A stretch of DNA of 64,000 nt from Pseudomonas oryzihabitans (GTDB lineage Bacteria > Pseudomonadota > Gammaproteobacteria > Pseudomonadales > Pseudomonadaceae). The translations under genes and the position numbers were made by a program. The stretch's first letter is position 1. Every line of letters begins with the position of its first letter. The notes under the pieces are model-generated. The model did no database searches and was not told the origin of the DNA. It was given only the letters and a program-made list of their open reading frames with translations. Of this stretch, positions 1 to 13,164 are shown piece after piece. Location: contig NZ_VDND01000005.1 in NCBI RefSeq assembly GCF_007665395.1, positions 284,593-348,592 on the forward strand, read 5' to 3'.

Positions 1-1004
1 TTGATAGGTTCGACGGAAAGATTGTAATTGGCCCAGCCTGGGCCGGCCGCCCAATAGGTCGCTGGTATGCAATTCTGTTTCAGGTAGGCCAGCATCCGGC
101 CCATGATCACATTCCAACGAGGATCGCTGTCCGGGACCCCGAATTCACCGATCATGCCGCGTTTGCCGTTCTTCTTTAGCCAATCGACGAAAGGCTTCAC
201 CCGCTGGACACCGTAGTCGTCCGGATAGGCACTGGCACTGGTCACCGCGTAGTTACCACCGCCTCCCTCGCCATCGAAGTAGGTATGCGCCTGGAAGATC
301 AGATTGTTGGCCGGATCCTTCAAGGCAAGCAGGGCGTCGTTCCATTGTGGCCAACGGGTCGCTTCGGCCCAACCATTGCCTTCGATCATGATCGGCCGGG
401 TCGAATCGACTGAGCGAACGCCGTTGATGCCGTACTGGGCGGCTACAGACCACTGAGCCACGGCGTCGTGGGGTTCGTTCATGATGTCGTAGGCATACAG
501 AGACGTATGCGAGCTCCAGCGCTGAGCGATACGTGTCAGGACGTCTTGGTATTGAGCATAGGCAACGTTGCCCGTTCCTATCACCACCCCGCGGTAGCGC
601 ATGTAGTTATGAAGATCGAGGATGATCTTCATGCCGTACTTGTCGGCGTAACCGAAGGTGCGATCGATGAGGGCTGCGTACGTCGGATCCAGAGCGCCTC
701 CCAGGGTCGGCTGCAAGCGCTCCCAGATGATTGGGAAACGAATCAGCTTCACACCGCGAGCGCTCCACTGGCTGAAGTAGGCTTCGCTTGGGAAAATGTA
801 ATTCGTGCCGTTGATCCCAGGCAGTACCTGCGAGGCGAATCCGGCCCCGGACAGATTGAGGCCGACAAGGCTGACCGTTTGCGCCCATGCCGTGCCGGAG
901 CAGGAGCCTGCGGTGATGCCAAGCAAAAGGGCGAGCTTCATGACCCCCCGGTGAGAACGCCAGCTATTGACCATGTCGAACCACTGCATCGATTTGAGGT
1001 GCAT
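1..1004 (-). CDS. Glycoside hydrolase family 5 (cellulase-like), 3' end cut by window edge
   Basis: Reverse-strand reading gives a continuous frame running off position 1. The N-terminus holds a hydrophobic segment followed by an alanine/glutamine cleavage-like site (TAWAQ), so secretion to the periplasm or outside is likely. GH5 features are visible: an IRFPIIWERL strand, a DLHNY motif, the NEP acid/base motif (in YDIMNEPHD), a QAHTYFDG strand and the GEFG nucleophile strand. The family cleaves beta-1,4-type glycans. In-frame ATGs lie at 1004, 989, 974 and 941. The 1004 start is preceded by GAAGGC, whereas the 941 start gives the more compact signal peptide (MKLALLLG), so the start is uncertain. 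The gene is divergent from the polysaccharide export genes, and a role in trimming or releasing the local polysaccharide is inference only. Confidence 0.85.
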   Translation of the reverse strand, partial: MHLKSMQWFDMVNSWRSHRGVMKLALLLGITAGSCSGTAWAQTVSLVGLNLSGAGFASQVLPGINGTNYIFPSEAYFSQWSARGVKLIRFPIIWERLQPTLGGALDPTYAALIDRTFGYADKYGMKIILDLHNYMRYRGVVIGTGNVAYAQYQDVLTRIAQRWSSHTSLYAYDIMNEPHDAVAQWSVAAQYGINGVRSVDSTRPIMIEGNGWAEATRWPQWNDALLALKDPANNLIFQAHTYFDGEGGGGNYAVTSASAYPDDYGVQRVKPFVDWLKKNGKRGMIGEFGVPDSDPRWNVIMGRMLAYLKQNCIPATYWAAGPGWANYNLSVEPI

Positions 1005-1458
1005 TGCCTTCGTGCAACCGCTATTGGTTGAACGCGCCAGAAGAGGAACTAAAGACGTATCTGGCGTCGGCGAGCTTTCTTGAGTCGCGACCGATGAATG
1101 GCGCCTGGGGTGACGGCAGCCAGGGGTGACGGCTGGGGTCGCAGACCGCGCTTTCCCCAAGCGCTAGGCGACGAGAAGGGGTTTCCTGGCCGGCGGGGCG
1201 CTCGATCAGTAAGCCGGTCAAAGCGTCGTCGTACCCATTGCGAGATCCAAATTTGGATTCCAGACGGTGTTAATTGATATCGTAGCGCCCGGCTTGGCCG
1301 CAGATCCGCCTTGCCAGAGCCCAATCGAGGATTTTCAGGCTGTGCCGGTGAAGCAACGTGCCGATCGGAACCGCTGCCGAAGGACTTAGGCCAGGAGACT
1401 GGTGACGTCTTGCTCCAAGACGCAATACTGCCTCTTGGATTCTTCTGTAGGAGAAATG
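1005..1458. other. 454-bp divergent intergenic region, no gene recognised
   Basis: The stretch between the leftward GH5 gene and the rightward wzm contains only short open frames on either strand and no recognisable protein or RNA. It must hold promoters for both directions. An 11-bp direct repeat GGGGTGACGGC occurs at 1107-1117 and 1123-1133. I could not assign a confident promoter. Confidence 0.6.
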
Positions 1459-2253
1459 ATGTTTGGTTTGTTGAGAGGTATATGGAGTTATCGTCACTTC
1501 ATAACGTCGTCTATCAAAAATGATTTCGTATCACGTTTTGCGCGGAGTCGTCTCGGTGGGCTCTGGATGATCATAAATCCGTTGGCCCAAGTCGCTATCT
1601 ACGCTCTTATTCTCTCCAATGTGCTCGCGGCCAAGTTGCCGGGTGTGGACAACAAGTATGCCTATGCGCTCTACCTCATGGCAGGCATCCTGGGGTGGAA
1701 CCTGTTTTCCGAAATCGTCAGCCGGTGCTTGGGGTTGTTTATCGAGCAAGGCAACCTGATGAAGAAAATGCGGTTTCCGCGTATCTGTCTACCCGTTATC
1801 GTGACGGGATCTTGTCTGGTCAACTATTTCTTCCTGCTACTTTCCATGCTCCTGGTGTTCGCTCTTTTGGATTCGTTTCCGGGTATAGAGCTACTCTGGC
1901 TGATACCGCTCACACTAGCGGCGTTAGCGTTGGCATTGGGTGTCGGATTGATCCTAGGTGTACTGAACGTGTTCGTCCGCGATATCGGTCAAGTTGTACC
2001 CATTCTCTTGCAGATCTGGTTCTGGTTCACTCCGATCGTCTATCCGGTGCACATCGTTCCAGAGTCGGTCAGGGGCTTTATTAGTTATAACCCAATGTAT
2101 CCGATAATTACCGGCTTTCAAAATGTGCTGGTTTATGGGCACGCTCCCGACACCGGGGCCATTGCCATTACCCTGGGCATTTCATTACTTCTCCTGCTAC
2201 TCGGATTGTTCATATTCCGTCGAGCCGCTCCCGAAATGGTGGACGCACTATGA
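1459..2253 (+). CDS. wzm: Polysaccharide ABC-2 exporter, permease subunit
   Basis: The 264-residue integral membrane protein has about six hydrophobic segments and the ABC-2 family pattern (N-terminal SRFARSRLGGLWMIINPL, then MRFPRICLPV and a FWFTPIVYP segment near residues 190-200). Wzm forms the inner-membrane channel that flips an undecaprenyl-linked polysaccharide to the periplasm with Wzt. The start at 1459 has AGGAG five bases upstream; an adjacent ATG at 1456 is less well spaced. The stop overlaps the start of wzt (ATGA), so the two are translationally coupled. The gene is less GC-rich than the window's housekeeping genes, as is common for O-antigen loci. Confidence 0.92.
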   Translation: MFGLLRGIWSYRHFITSSIKNDFVSRFARSRLGGLWMIINPLAQVAIYALILSNVLAAKLPGVDNKYAYALYLMAGILGWNLFSEIVSRCLGLFIEQGNLMKKMRFPRICLPVIVTGSCLVNYFFLLLSMLLVFALLDSFPGIELLWLIPLTLAALALALGVGLILGVLNVFVRDIGQVVPILLQIWFWFTPIVYPVHIVPESVRGFISYNPMYPIITGFQNVLVYGHAPDTGAIAITLGISLLLLLLGLFIFRRAAPEMVDAL

Positions 2254-3470
2254 GCCTACTCAAGGTTTCAGGCGTCGGAAAATCCTATCGGACCTATTCT
2301 TCGGAATGGTTCAGGTTCGCCCGTTGGTTTGGCTTCAAAGGTGGCGTTCTCGAAGAAAAATGGGTGCTACGAAATATAAATTTCACGATTGAACCCGGTC
2401 AGGCCATTGGGATCGTCGGACAAAACGGCGCTGGCAAAAGTACGCTCTTGAAAATGATCACCGGAACCCTTCAACCCACTGAAGGAAGCATCCAGCTCAA
2501 CGGTAGGATTTCGGCGATTCTCGAGTTGGGCATGGGCTTCAATCCAGAGCTGACCGGTCGACAAAACGTAATGCATGCCGCTGGCCTGATGGGCTTCGGG
2601 GGCGAGCAGGTACAACATGAAATGGCCAACATTGAAGCCTTCGCTGAGATTGGTGACTATTTCGACGAACCGGTCCGTACCTACTCCAGCGGTATGCAAA
2701 TGCGAGTTGCCTTCGCTGTCGCCACCGCCTTCCGCCCAGAGATTCTCATCGTCGACGAAGCCCTCTCGGTAGGCGATAGTTATTTTCAGCACAAGAGCTT
2801 TGCCAAGATTCGCGAGTTCCAACAGCAGGGCACGACGCTGCTGATCGTTTCCCACGACCGAGATTCCATCCAGGCACTGTGTGATCGTGCGATCCTCTTA
2901 GAACGCGGTGGCATCATAAAGGACGGTGCTCCGGAAGAAGTCATGGACTTCTATAACGCGTTGATTGCCGAGAAGGAGAACTCGACGGTACAGACCAAGA
3001 CGCTCGAGGATGGCAAGGTCCAGGTGAGCTCCGGTACCGGCGAAGCGCGCGTCGAGCATATCGCCCTCTACAATGACGCAGGCCAAGTCGTAGAGCATCT
3101 GAACGTTGGGGAGTCGGCGCGTCTTCAAGTCCGCGTAAGACTATTCAGCGATCTCGATACGCTGGTTCTGGGCTACGGCATCAAGGACCGGCTTGGTCAG
3201 GTTATGCACGGCACCAATACCTGGTATACCCAGCAATCCATTGAACGTCCCCGTTCAGGTGAGCTGTACATCTTCGACATTTCCTTCAAGGCGAATCTAG
3301 GTCCCGGTAGCTATTCCGTACAGACCGCACTGGTAGACAGGGATACTCATCTGACGGCGAACTACGAGTGGCGTGACTTGGCTCTTGTGTTCACTGTTTC
3401 AAATTTGGACAAGGTTTATTTTGCCGGTTGTAACTGGCTAAATCCGGACATCGAGATCTCCAAGGCATGA
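2250..3470 (+). CDS. wzt: Polysaccharide ABC exporter ATPase with C-terminal glycan-recognition domain
   Basis: The 406-residue protein has an N-terminal ABC domain: Walker A GQNGAGKS at residues 57-64, signature SSGMQ at 146-150, Walker B ILIVDE at 165-170, and a VSHD switch after it. Residues of about 265-400 form an extra beta-rich domain of the Wzt C-terminal type. In the E. coli O8/O9a systems this domain binds the capped non-reducing end of the finished glycan, so export waits for capping. That Wzt form, followed directly by a methyltransferase with a coiled coil, points to a cap-dependent export pathway. The gene overlaps wzm upstream and the methyltransferase gene downstream by ATGA junctions. 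Confidence 0.93.
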   Translation: MSLLKVSGVGKSYRTYSSEWFRFARWFGFKGGVLEEKWVLRNINFTIEPGQAIGIVGQNGAGKSTLLKMITGTLQPTEGSIQLNGRISAILELGMGFNPELTGRQNVMHAAGLMGFGGEQVQHEMANIEAFAEIGDYFDEPVRTYSSGMQMRVAFAVATAFRPEILIVDEALSVGDSYFQHKSFAKIREFQQQGTTLLIVSHDRDSIQALCDRAILLERGGIIKDGAPEEVMDFYNALIAEKENSTVQTKTLEDGKVQVSSGTGEARVEHIALYNDAGQVVEHLNVGESARLQVRVRLFSDLDTLVLGYGIKDRLGQVMHGTNTWYTQQSIERPRSGELYIFDISFKANLGPGSYSVQTALVDRDTHLTANYEWRDLALVFTVSNLDKVYFAGCNWLNPDIEISKA

Positions 3471-5085
3471 CTTTTATTTCGTTTGCGCAGAATAGAGAAG
3501 ACGTATTGCTCTGGCGCGCGCTTGGCCATGTGGAAAAAGGTTTTTACATCGATATTGGGGCCAATGATCCGGTCGAGCATTCCGTTACTAAGGCCTTCTA
3601 TGACCGAGGCTGGAGGGGCTTGAACGTCGAACCCGTTCGACAATGGTTCGATAAGCTGGTTGCTGCGCGGCCGCGCGATATAAATCTTCAAATCGCCGCT
3701 GGCGCCGAGCAGGGGGTCATGACCTTGTATGAGGTTGCCGATACCGGCCTGTCGACCTCGCGTAAGTCAGTTGCCGAACGCCATGGCGATAATGGCTTCG
3801 CGCACGTCCCGGTACAGGTTCAGGTCGATACGGTTTCTAACCTTTGCGCCCTGTGGGAAATCGAAGACGTTCACTTCCTCAAGATTGACGTCGAGGGGGC
3901 GGAGCGTGAAGTACTCTTGGGCATCGACTTTACCAAGCTCCGGCCTTGGATCGTTCTGGCAGAATCGACCGAACCGCTTTCGCAGCAAGGCAGCCATCAG
4001 GAGTGGGAGGAGCTGATTACTGATCACGACTACACCTTCGTCCACTTCGATGGCTTGAATCGTTTCTATCTGGCCAACGAGCATGCTGATCTTCGTCAGC
4101 ATTTTCAGGCACCGCCCAATGTGTTTGACGACTATCTGACTAGTGGGCAGCTCTCCGCATTGGAGAGAGTCAATGAGCTATCCCAGAAAAATGAGGAGTT
4201 GTTACAACAGAACGGGGAGCTTGCTAAGCGAAATGAGGAGCTGGCTTCTCGATCTGCGGAAGCTTCTGCGGCTGTTGTCCAGGCGGAGAAGCATTGCGCT
4301 CAAGCTGACCACCGTGTGCTTGCCGCTGAGAATGATTACCTTCGTCTCGAAGTGGAACATCAGAAGTTGCTGCTGAGCCAAGAAACATTCAGGCATCGAG
4401 TGGAGCTTCTGGAGCTTCAACTTGCCGAGCGAGACAAAGATATCGCCAGGCTGGAACAAGGTGAACAAGAGCAGGTGACACGCTGGCAACTACTCAGCGA
4501 ACGGTTTCCTATGCTAGCGTCCACTAGCGATCTCGCCCAAGGCCTGCGTCAGATCAATGATGAACGCGAGCAGCAAATGGTCAAGTTGTCCGAGGCGGCA
4601 CTGGGTGCCGATGCGCAATCTCGGCACTGGCAGAATGAAGCTGCAGATACTCAGAGACGTCTGGATGCAGTGGTACATAGCCTGTCTTGGCGTTTGACCC
4701 AACCGCTACGTGAAGCAAACAAGACGGTGCGAACCACTCGGCTATCACTGGCTCGCCTGGCAGCAAGCGGGAAAAGGTTAGCAAAGGTGGCTGCCTACCC
4801 TTGGATAGTCAGGGCTCTCCGCAAGGTCTTGGCCAATCCAACGTACAAGCGTCGGGCGGCTCGAGTCGTCGGTCGTTATCCCAGGCTATACGACAAGCTA
4901 TTCCGCGTTGCCAGAGGGGCGGGGCTGTTCACGCCCAATGCCCCGGTCGAGGAACGGCCAATCTACAATCCGAACACGTTCATTCAAGGCACCGAACCCG
5001 ACTTGTCCGATCTCAGTACCAGTGCACAGCATTTTTATCAAGAGCTCAAGGCCGCCATCGAAGCCAAGCACGGAGGGTCGCACTA

Positions 5086-5086
<1 letters not shown>
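3467..5086 (+). CDS. FkbM-type methyltransferase fused to long coiled coil (candidate chain-terminating cap and ruler)
   Basis: The 539-residue protein is probably cytoplasmic or membrane-peripheral. Residues of about 1-225 are an FkbM-family SAM methyltransferase (FYIDIGAND SAM motif near 26-34, LKIDVEGAE near 140). Residues of about 226-400 are strongly heptad-like, rich in Glu, Gln and Leu. Then come the SLSWRLTQPLR motif (about 405-415), often seen at the ends of polysaccharide enzymes, and a very basic amphipathic region (about 417-490). The architecture parallels WbdD of E. coli O8/O9a, where a capping methyltransferase and a coiled-coil ruler set polysaccharide length. The methyl acceptor here is unknown; a terminal rhamnose is an inference. 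The gene overlaps wzt by 4 bp and the next glycosyltransferase by 1 bp. Confidence 0.85.
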
Positions 5087-8767
<3,681 letters not shown>

Positions 8768-8781
8768 CTAAGGGGATAGGC

Positions 8782-9687
8782 ATGCCAACCGCTCTGGTCA
8801 CAGGCGCATCGGGTTTTACCGGACGCTATCTGATCCATGCACTCAAGGCCCGAGACTTCAAGGTCATCGGACTTGGTAGCGGCTCTACCGATGCGGATGT
8901 CACCTTGGCATGCGATCTCACCGACAAGGCGGCCGTCGCTGCCGCCGTGGCGCAGGCGCAGCCGGATTGGGTCATCCATCTAGCCGCGCTGGCCTTCGTT
9001 GGTCATGCCGACCAGGAGGCCTTTTACCGGGTGAACCTGTTCGGCACCTTGAACCTGCTGGAGGCACTGGGTTCGCTAGAGCGGCAACCCCAGCGAGTGC
9101 TGATTGCCAGTAGTGCCAACATCTATGGCACGCCTGGTATCGAGGTGATCGACGAATCTGTCTGCCCGGCGCCCGTCAACCATTACGCCTGCAGCAAGCT
9201 GGCCATGGAACACATGGTCGCCACCTGGTACGACCGCCTGCCCATCGTCATCACCCGGCCATTCAACTACACCGGGCCGGGGCAGGATGAGCGCTTCCTG
9301 ATTCCCAAGATCGTGGGGCATTTCGCCCGCGGTGAACGGGTAATAGAACTAGGCAATCTGGATGTGAGTCGAGACTTCTCCGATGTCCGTGATCTGGTTC
9401 AGGCCTATATCGGTCTGCTGGATAGCACTCACCGTTCCAGTCCGGTCAACGTTTGCTCCGGGCAGGCCACTGCGCTACGTACCGTCATCCAGATGGCTGA
9501 GCAGATCGCGGGTTATGCGATCGAGGTGCGTGTGAATCCGGCGTTCGTGCGTGCCAATGAAATTCCCGTGTTGCGAGGAGACGATGCTCGCCTGAGAGGA
9601 GTCGTCGGTCCACGGAATCTGATACCGCTCCAGCAAACCCTGAGCGACCTTTTCGGAGCCATGGGCAGCGGTGCTCGACGGACGTGA
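8782..9687 (+). CDS. rmd: GDP-6-deoxy-4-keto-D-mannose reductase (GDP-D-rhamnose synthase)
   Basis: The 301-residue NAD(P)-dependent epimerase/dehydratase-family reductase has a GASGFTG nucleotide loop at 8-14 and the catalytic Tyr135/Lys139 in YACSK. It reduces the gmd product to GDP-D-rhamnose, the donor for D-rhamnan polymers. It lies 14 bp after gmd with a good ribosome site (AAGGGG), and its stop overlaps the next start. A GDP-fucose-forming epimerase would carry an additional epimerase function; the order gmd-rmd beside rhamnosyltransferase-like genes favours Rmd. Confidence 0.9.
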   Translation: MPTALVTGASGFTGRYLIHALKARDFKVIGLGSGSTDADVTLACDLTDKAAVAAAVAQAQPDWVIHLAALAFVGHADQEAFYRVNLFGTLNLLEALGSLERQPQRVLIASSANIYGTPGIEVIDESVCPAPVNHYACSKLAMEHMVATWYDRLPIVITRPFNYTGPGQDERFLIPKIVGHFARGERVIELGNLDVSRDFSDVRDLVQAYIGLLDSTHRSSPVNVCSGQATALRTVIQMAEQIAGYAIEVRVNPAFVRANEIPVLRGDDARLRGVVGPRNLIPLQQTLSDLFGAMGSGARRT

Positions 9688-10820
9688 GACTCGGCCTGGG
9701 CACTACCGTCTGGTCTCGCGGGACCGCCTTGGGACATCTTGACGGCATCGGCATCTACAGTGAGGCGCTCTGGCAAGCGCTGTCACGTTGTCCTGAGCTG
9801 CGCATAAGCTCATATGTCCTCGATGGTGAGCCGCAGTCATTGGCCTGCGGAACACCCGTAGGACTGGCCAGGAGCTTCCCCGGTCTGGTACTTCGAAGCG
9901 CGCTGCTGGGCGCGGATCGCGGTATCAGCCGCCGACTGGCGGCGGAGGTCGAGGTATTTCACGCGTTGGATCATCATATTCCGCGACTGAAAGACATACC
10001 CTTGGTCGCTACCGTCATGGATCTGATTCCGCAACTGCATCCCGAGTGGGTCACTCCCAGGTTGCGTGCATTGAAGAGCAGCCTGTTCAACCGGAGCGTC
10101 CGCTGGGCTGATCAGGTCATCACCATCTCCGAAAGCAGTCGGTTGGATATCATCCGAATCCTGAAACTTCCCGAGGACCGGGTTCACGTAACCCCCTTGG
10201 GCGTAGATGCGCGTTATTTCAGCCGGCAATCCATGGCCGCGCGGCTGGAGGTGCTGACGCGACATGGCCTGGAGCCTGGCTTCTTTCTATTTGTTGGAAC
10301 GCTGCAACCACGCAAGAATCTCACCGCCGTTCTTGCGGCACATGCTCGATTGCCGGAAGTACTGCGTAAACGCCATCCGCTGGTAGTCGTCGGCCGCAAT
10401 GGTTGGCGTGCCGAGGCGCTGGTCGCCGAGTTACGCGCGCTGGAGGCCAGAGGCGAAGGGAAGTGGTTGGAGTATCTACCGCAGAACGAGGTGATCGCCC
10501 TTCTGCAGAGTGCGGCGGCGCTGGTATTCATGTCGTTGTTCGAAGGTTTTGGTTTGCCAGCGATCGAGGCTTTCGCCGCGCGTTGCCCGGTGATCTGCTC
10601 CAACACTACGTCGCTGCCAGAGGTCGTGGGTGAGGCGGCTTTGCAGGCCGACCCGCGTGAGCCTGGGGCTATCGCCCAGGCGATGCAGCAGGTTCTGGAC
10701 GATCCCCTGGGCGTTCAGCAGCGGGTCGACGACGGCGAGCGACGCGCTCGCGGCTACACCTGGGACGCCTGTGCCGCCCGAACGCTCGAGGTCTATCGCC
10801 TAGCCCTGAAAGGGCGTTAG
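9684..10820 (+). CDS. GT4 glycosyltransferase (WbpY-like)
   Basis: The 378-residue GT-B family 4 enzyme has an N-terminal GIGIYSEALW loop, VGTLQPRKNL opening the C-terminal domain (about residue 200), and FEGFGLPAIEAF near residue 290 for nucleotide-sugar binding. The GTG start at 9684 overlaps the rmd stop, so it belongs to the same operon. In A-band-type loci, the WbpY position is taken by an alpha-1,3-D-rhamnosyltransferase; this assignment rests on context and is inference. Confidence 0.88.
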   Translation: MRLGLGTTVWSRGTALGHLDGIGIYSEALWQALSRCPELRISSYVLDGEPQSLACGTPVGLARSFPGLVLRSALLGADRGISRRLAAEVEVFHALDHHIPRLKDIPLVATVMDLIPQLHPEWVTPRLRALKSSLFNRSVRWADQVITISESSRLDIIRILKLPEDRVHVTPLGVDARYFSRQSMAARLEVLTRHGLEPGFFLFVGTLQPRKNLTAVLAAHARLPEVLRKRHPLVVVGRNGWRAEALVAELRALEARGEGKWLEYLPQNEVIALLQSAAALVFMSLFEGFGLPAIEAFAARCPVICSNTTSLPEVVGEAALQADPREPGAIAQAMQQVLDDPLGVQQRVDDGERRARGYTWDACAARTLEVYRLALKGR

Positions 10821-10830
10821 GCGATCCGGT

Positions 10831-11937
10831 TCAACCAAGGGCTTCGCGATAGACCCTGATCAGTTCGGCAGCCATGATCTCGCTGCGAAAGTGCGTGTCG
10901 AAGCGCGCCCGAGCGGCCTGGCCATAGCGGGTCCGTAGGTCGGCATCCTGCCAGAGCGTGATCAACCCCGCACGCAGGGCAGCAGGCTCGGGCGGTACGC
11001 CGATCCCGGTCTCGCCGTCGAGATTGATCTCGCTCATGCCCGAGCCGATCTCGCAACTGAGCATGGGCTTGCCGTACATGGCCGCTTCCAGCAGCGCCAT
11101 GCCAAAGGCCTCGGAGCGCAGGTGCGACGGGAAGACGAAGCTTTCGCAGCCGGCATAAAGCGCTGCCAGGTCTGCTTCGCTCTGACGTCCCAGGAAATGG
11201 CAGTTCTTCAGACCCAACTGCTCGCACTGCGCGTGAAGGGCTTCGCCTTCCGGTCCGTCGCCGACGATGGCCAGCGGATAGTCGAGCCCCTGAAGCGCTT
11301 CGAGTAGCAGGTGCAGCCCCTTGTAGTAGCGCAATACCCCCACGAACAGCAGATAGCGGGGGCCGAGACGCTCGCGCCAGCTCGCCACGCGCCGTGGATC
11401 CGCCTCGGGATAGCTGGCTGGATCCAGGCCATAGGGAATCACCCTTACCTTGCTACCCAGGCGTTGCAGGGTAGGGCTGGACCGGCGATAGGGCTCGGTT
11501 GCCGCTATCACGCGAGACGCCTTGCCCAGGAAGCCGTGCATCAGCGGTGAATAGAGCTTGAGCAGATGGCGCTGCTTGACGATGTCCGAGTGGTAGCTGA
11601 CCACATAGGGCTTGCCTGGCCGTATCACCAGTTGCAGGAGGTCCATGAACGGCCAGGGGAAGTGAAAATGCACCAGGTCGACAGCGCGGCTTTCCTCGGC
11701 GAAGGCGCGGAAGGCAGCCAGGGAAAGTCCGGTCGAGGCGAGGTCGAGGTCCTGCTTCACCCGGCGGACGGGTATGCCGTCCACCTCGAGCCGTTCGGGG
11801 TCGGGATGCTTGCTCAGCGTCAGGACCCGATGCTCGATCCCGAAGCTTCTTGTCGCCAGACACATCTGGCGAATGACATGTTCGATCCCACCATGGGTAT
11901 CGGGTAGATACGTCTTGAAGACATGCAAAATGCGCAT
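10831..11937 (-). CDS. GT4 glycosyltransferase (WbpZ-like)
   Basis: The 368-residue GT4 enzyme begins MRILHVFKTYLPDTHGG, carries VGVLRYYKG before the C-terminal half, and has SEAFGMALLEAAMYGKP as its nucleotide-sugar motif. It converges on the preceding glycosyltransferase with only a 10-bp gap. The start is taken at 11937 because family members begin with this MRILH strand; an upstream GTG at 11973 is in frame and cannot be excluded, since neither has a clear ribosome site. The first rhamnose transfer to the lipid-linked primer (the WbpZ role) is a plausible function but is inferred. Confidence 0.85.
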   Translation of the reverse strand: MRILHVFKTYLPDTHGGIEHVIRQMCLATRSFGIEHRVLTLSKHPDPERLEVDGIPVRRVKQDLDLASTGLSLAAFRAFAEESRAVDLVHFHFPWPFMDLLQLVIRPGKPYVVSYHSDIVKQRHLLKLYSPLMHGFLGKASRVIAATEPYRRSSPTLQRLGSKVRVIPYGLDPASYPEADPRRVASWRERLGPRYLLFVGVLRYYKGLHLLLEALQGLDYPLAIVGDGPEGEALHAQCEQLGLKNCHFLGRQSEADLAALYAGCESFVFPSHLRSEAFGMALLEAAMYGKPMLSCEIGSGMSEINLDGETGIGVPPEPAALRAGLITLWQDADLRTRYGQAARARFDTHFRSEIMAAELIRVYREALG

Positions 11938-12249
11938 GAGCGAGGCTGGCCCAAAAAGTACGCACCCTAGCACAGGTGTCTAGTATGCAGGTTTAACGCA
12001 GCATGATAGGAATGGCCAAATTGGGCAGTAGTCTGCCTTTTATGTGGCAATTTGCTATCAAAGCGATTGAACTTTCTTGCCGAACGGTAGATTGGTATTA
12101 CGATTTTCGATTGAGATTCGACGAAATTCTTCTATCCTGACCTCGTCAAGAAGCTGGCATCGTCACAGTTAAAGTGTGATAGTGTTGGCGCTTGACCAAG
12201 GCTCGGGTGTGCGCATCCGGGACTTTTAAGGATATCGGTCACGGGCGCA
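11938..12249. other. 312-bp AT-rich divergent intergenic region
   Basis: This region separates the leftward GT4 gene from the rightward unknown gene and is visibly more AT-rich than its neighbours, as expected for divergent promoters. A small dyad TCACA-N7-TGTGA is at 12163-12179. No RNA gene or reading frame of note was found. Confidence 0.5.
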
Positions 12250-13140
12250 ATGGATCACATGGACGATTCACCCTTCACCTTCAAGACTCGGCTGCTCACT
12301 CTCGAGCCCGGGATGTATATCCTCAGATATGCCTCCCAGGACAACGCCGAGCAGCCCTGCCTCATCAGCCTGCAGCCTGCCCCCATCGGCAAGAGCTCGG
12401 TCGATTTCTTTCCAGGCGAAACCGTCGTCCGCAATACCCTCTCCCGTCTGGGTGACACCCTGATCGTGCGCGTCAAGAACGGCGCCGGCACCCTGCTCAT
12501 CACCGAATATCAACGTGCCGATCTGCCGGTACGCAAGGTCGACCTGCGCGTCGATCGGATCGATACCTCCGTCGACATCATTCGTCCCGAACAGCAGCAG
12601 GCTCCCGTCGTCGCGAGCCAGGCGCTGGAATCGGCAGCGCGGGCCGAGCGGCATGGCAGCCCCCTGCTGCTCGAGCTCCTCGGTCATGTTCAGGCCAAAG
12701 GGGACGTCACGGCCCACGAGTGGGTGGGCAATACCGAACAGGAAGCCCGCCTCGAAGGTTTCGCCATCATCTGGCCGAACAAGCCCCAGGGTGTGGATAT
12801 CGCCTACAGCTGCAAGGTCGCCGATGTCTTGCAGCCCGCTGTGCTCAGCGGCAATTTCTCCGGCTCGCGCGGCAAGCGCGCGCCCATCACTGCGGTGGCC
12901 ATGGCCCTGGTCGGGCCACGCCGCGCCGAATACGTTCTGGATGCCCAGGCGGTCTTTGCCGGATGTGATCCGCAAGACCTCGTGGACGGCCAGGAAGTTA
13001 CTGCCCAACAGGGGCAGGCCAAGCTCGTCGCTCTACATGTATCGATCACCCCCCGCATCGAGATGAACGCTGCCCGCTACCAGTCTCCCAGGGAAGATCT
13101 CACCCAAATCCCGCTTCATCCCGCGCAAGTCACCACCTGA
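12250..13140 (+). CDS. Unknown protein preceding the DUF4214 secreted protein
   Basis: I do not recognise this 296-residue protein. It has no signal peptide or membrane segment. The first 95 residues and residues of about 135-285 both look beta-rich, separated by a charged linker. It contains LELLGHVQAKGDVTAHEW near residue 140 and ends in a proline-rich tail. The start may be 12250 or the in-frame ATG at 12259; neither has a strong ribosome site. The stop is 24 bp before the RTX-like secreted protein, so co-transcription is likely. A role as a chaperone or accessory for that protein is a guess from position only. Confidence 0.7.
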   Translation: MDHMDDSPFTFKTRLLTLEPGMYILRYASQDNAEQPCLISLQPAPIGKSSVDFFPGETVVRNTLSRLGDTLIVRVKNGAGTLLITEYQRADLPVRKVDLRVDRIDTSVDIIRPEQQQAPVVASQALESAARAERHGSPLLLELLGHVQAKGDVTAHEWVGNTEQEARLEGFAIIWPNKPQGVDIAYSCKVADVLQPAVLSGNFSGSRGKRAPITAVAMALVGPRRAEYVLDAQAVFAGCDPQDLVDGQEVTAQQGQAKLVALHVSITPRIEMNAARYQSPREDLTQIPLHPAQVTT

Positions 13141-13164
13141 CGCGCGACCTAGGAGATTCTTTTC

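Noticed and set aside
1..1004. GH5 gene considered as PslG
   Set aside because: Motifs (NEP and GEFG in this arrangement) fit GH5 cellulases, and no psl genes are around it.
12163..12179. TCACA-N7-TGTGA considered as a CRP/Vfr site
   Set aside because: The half sites are in the wrong orientation; CRP/Vfr sites read TGTGA-N6-TCACA.
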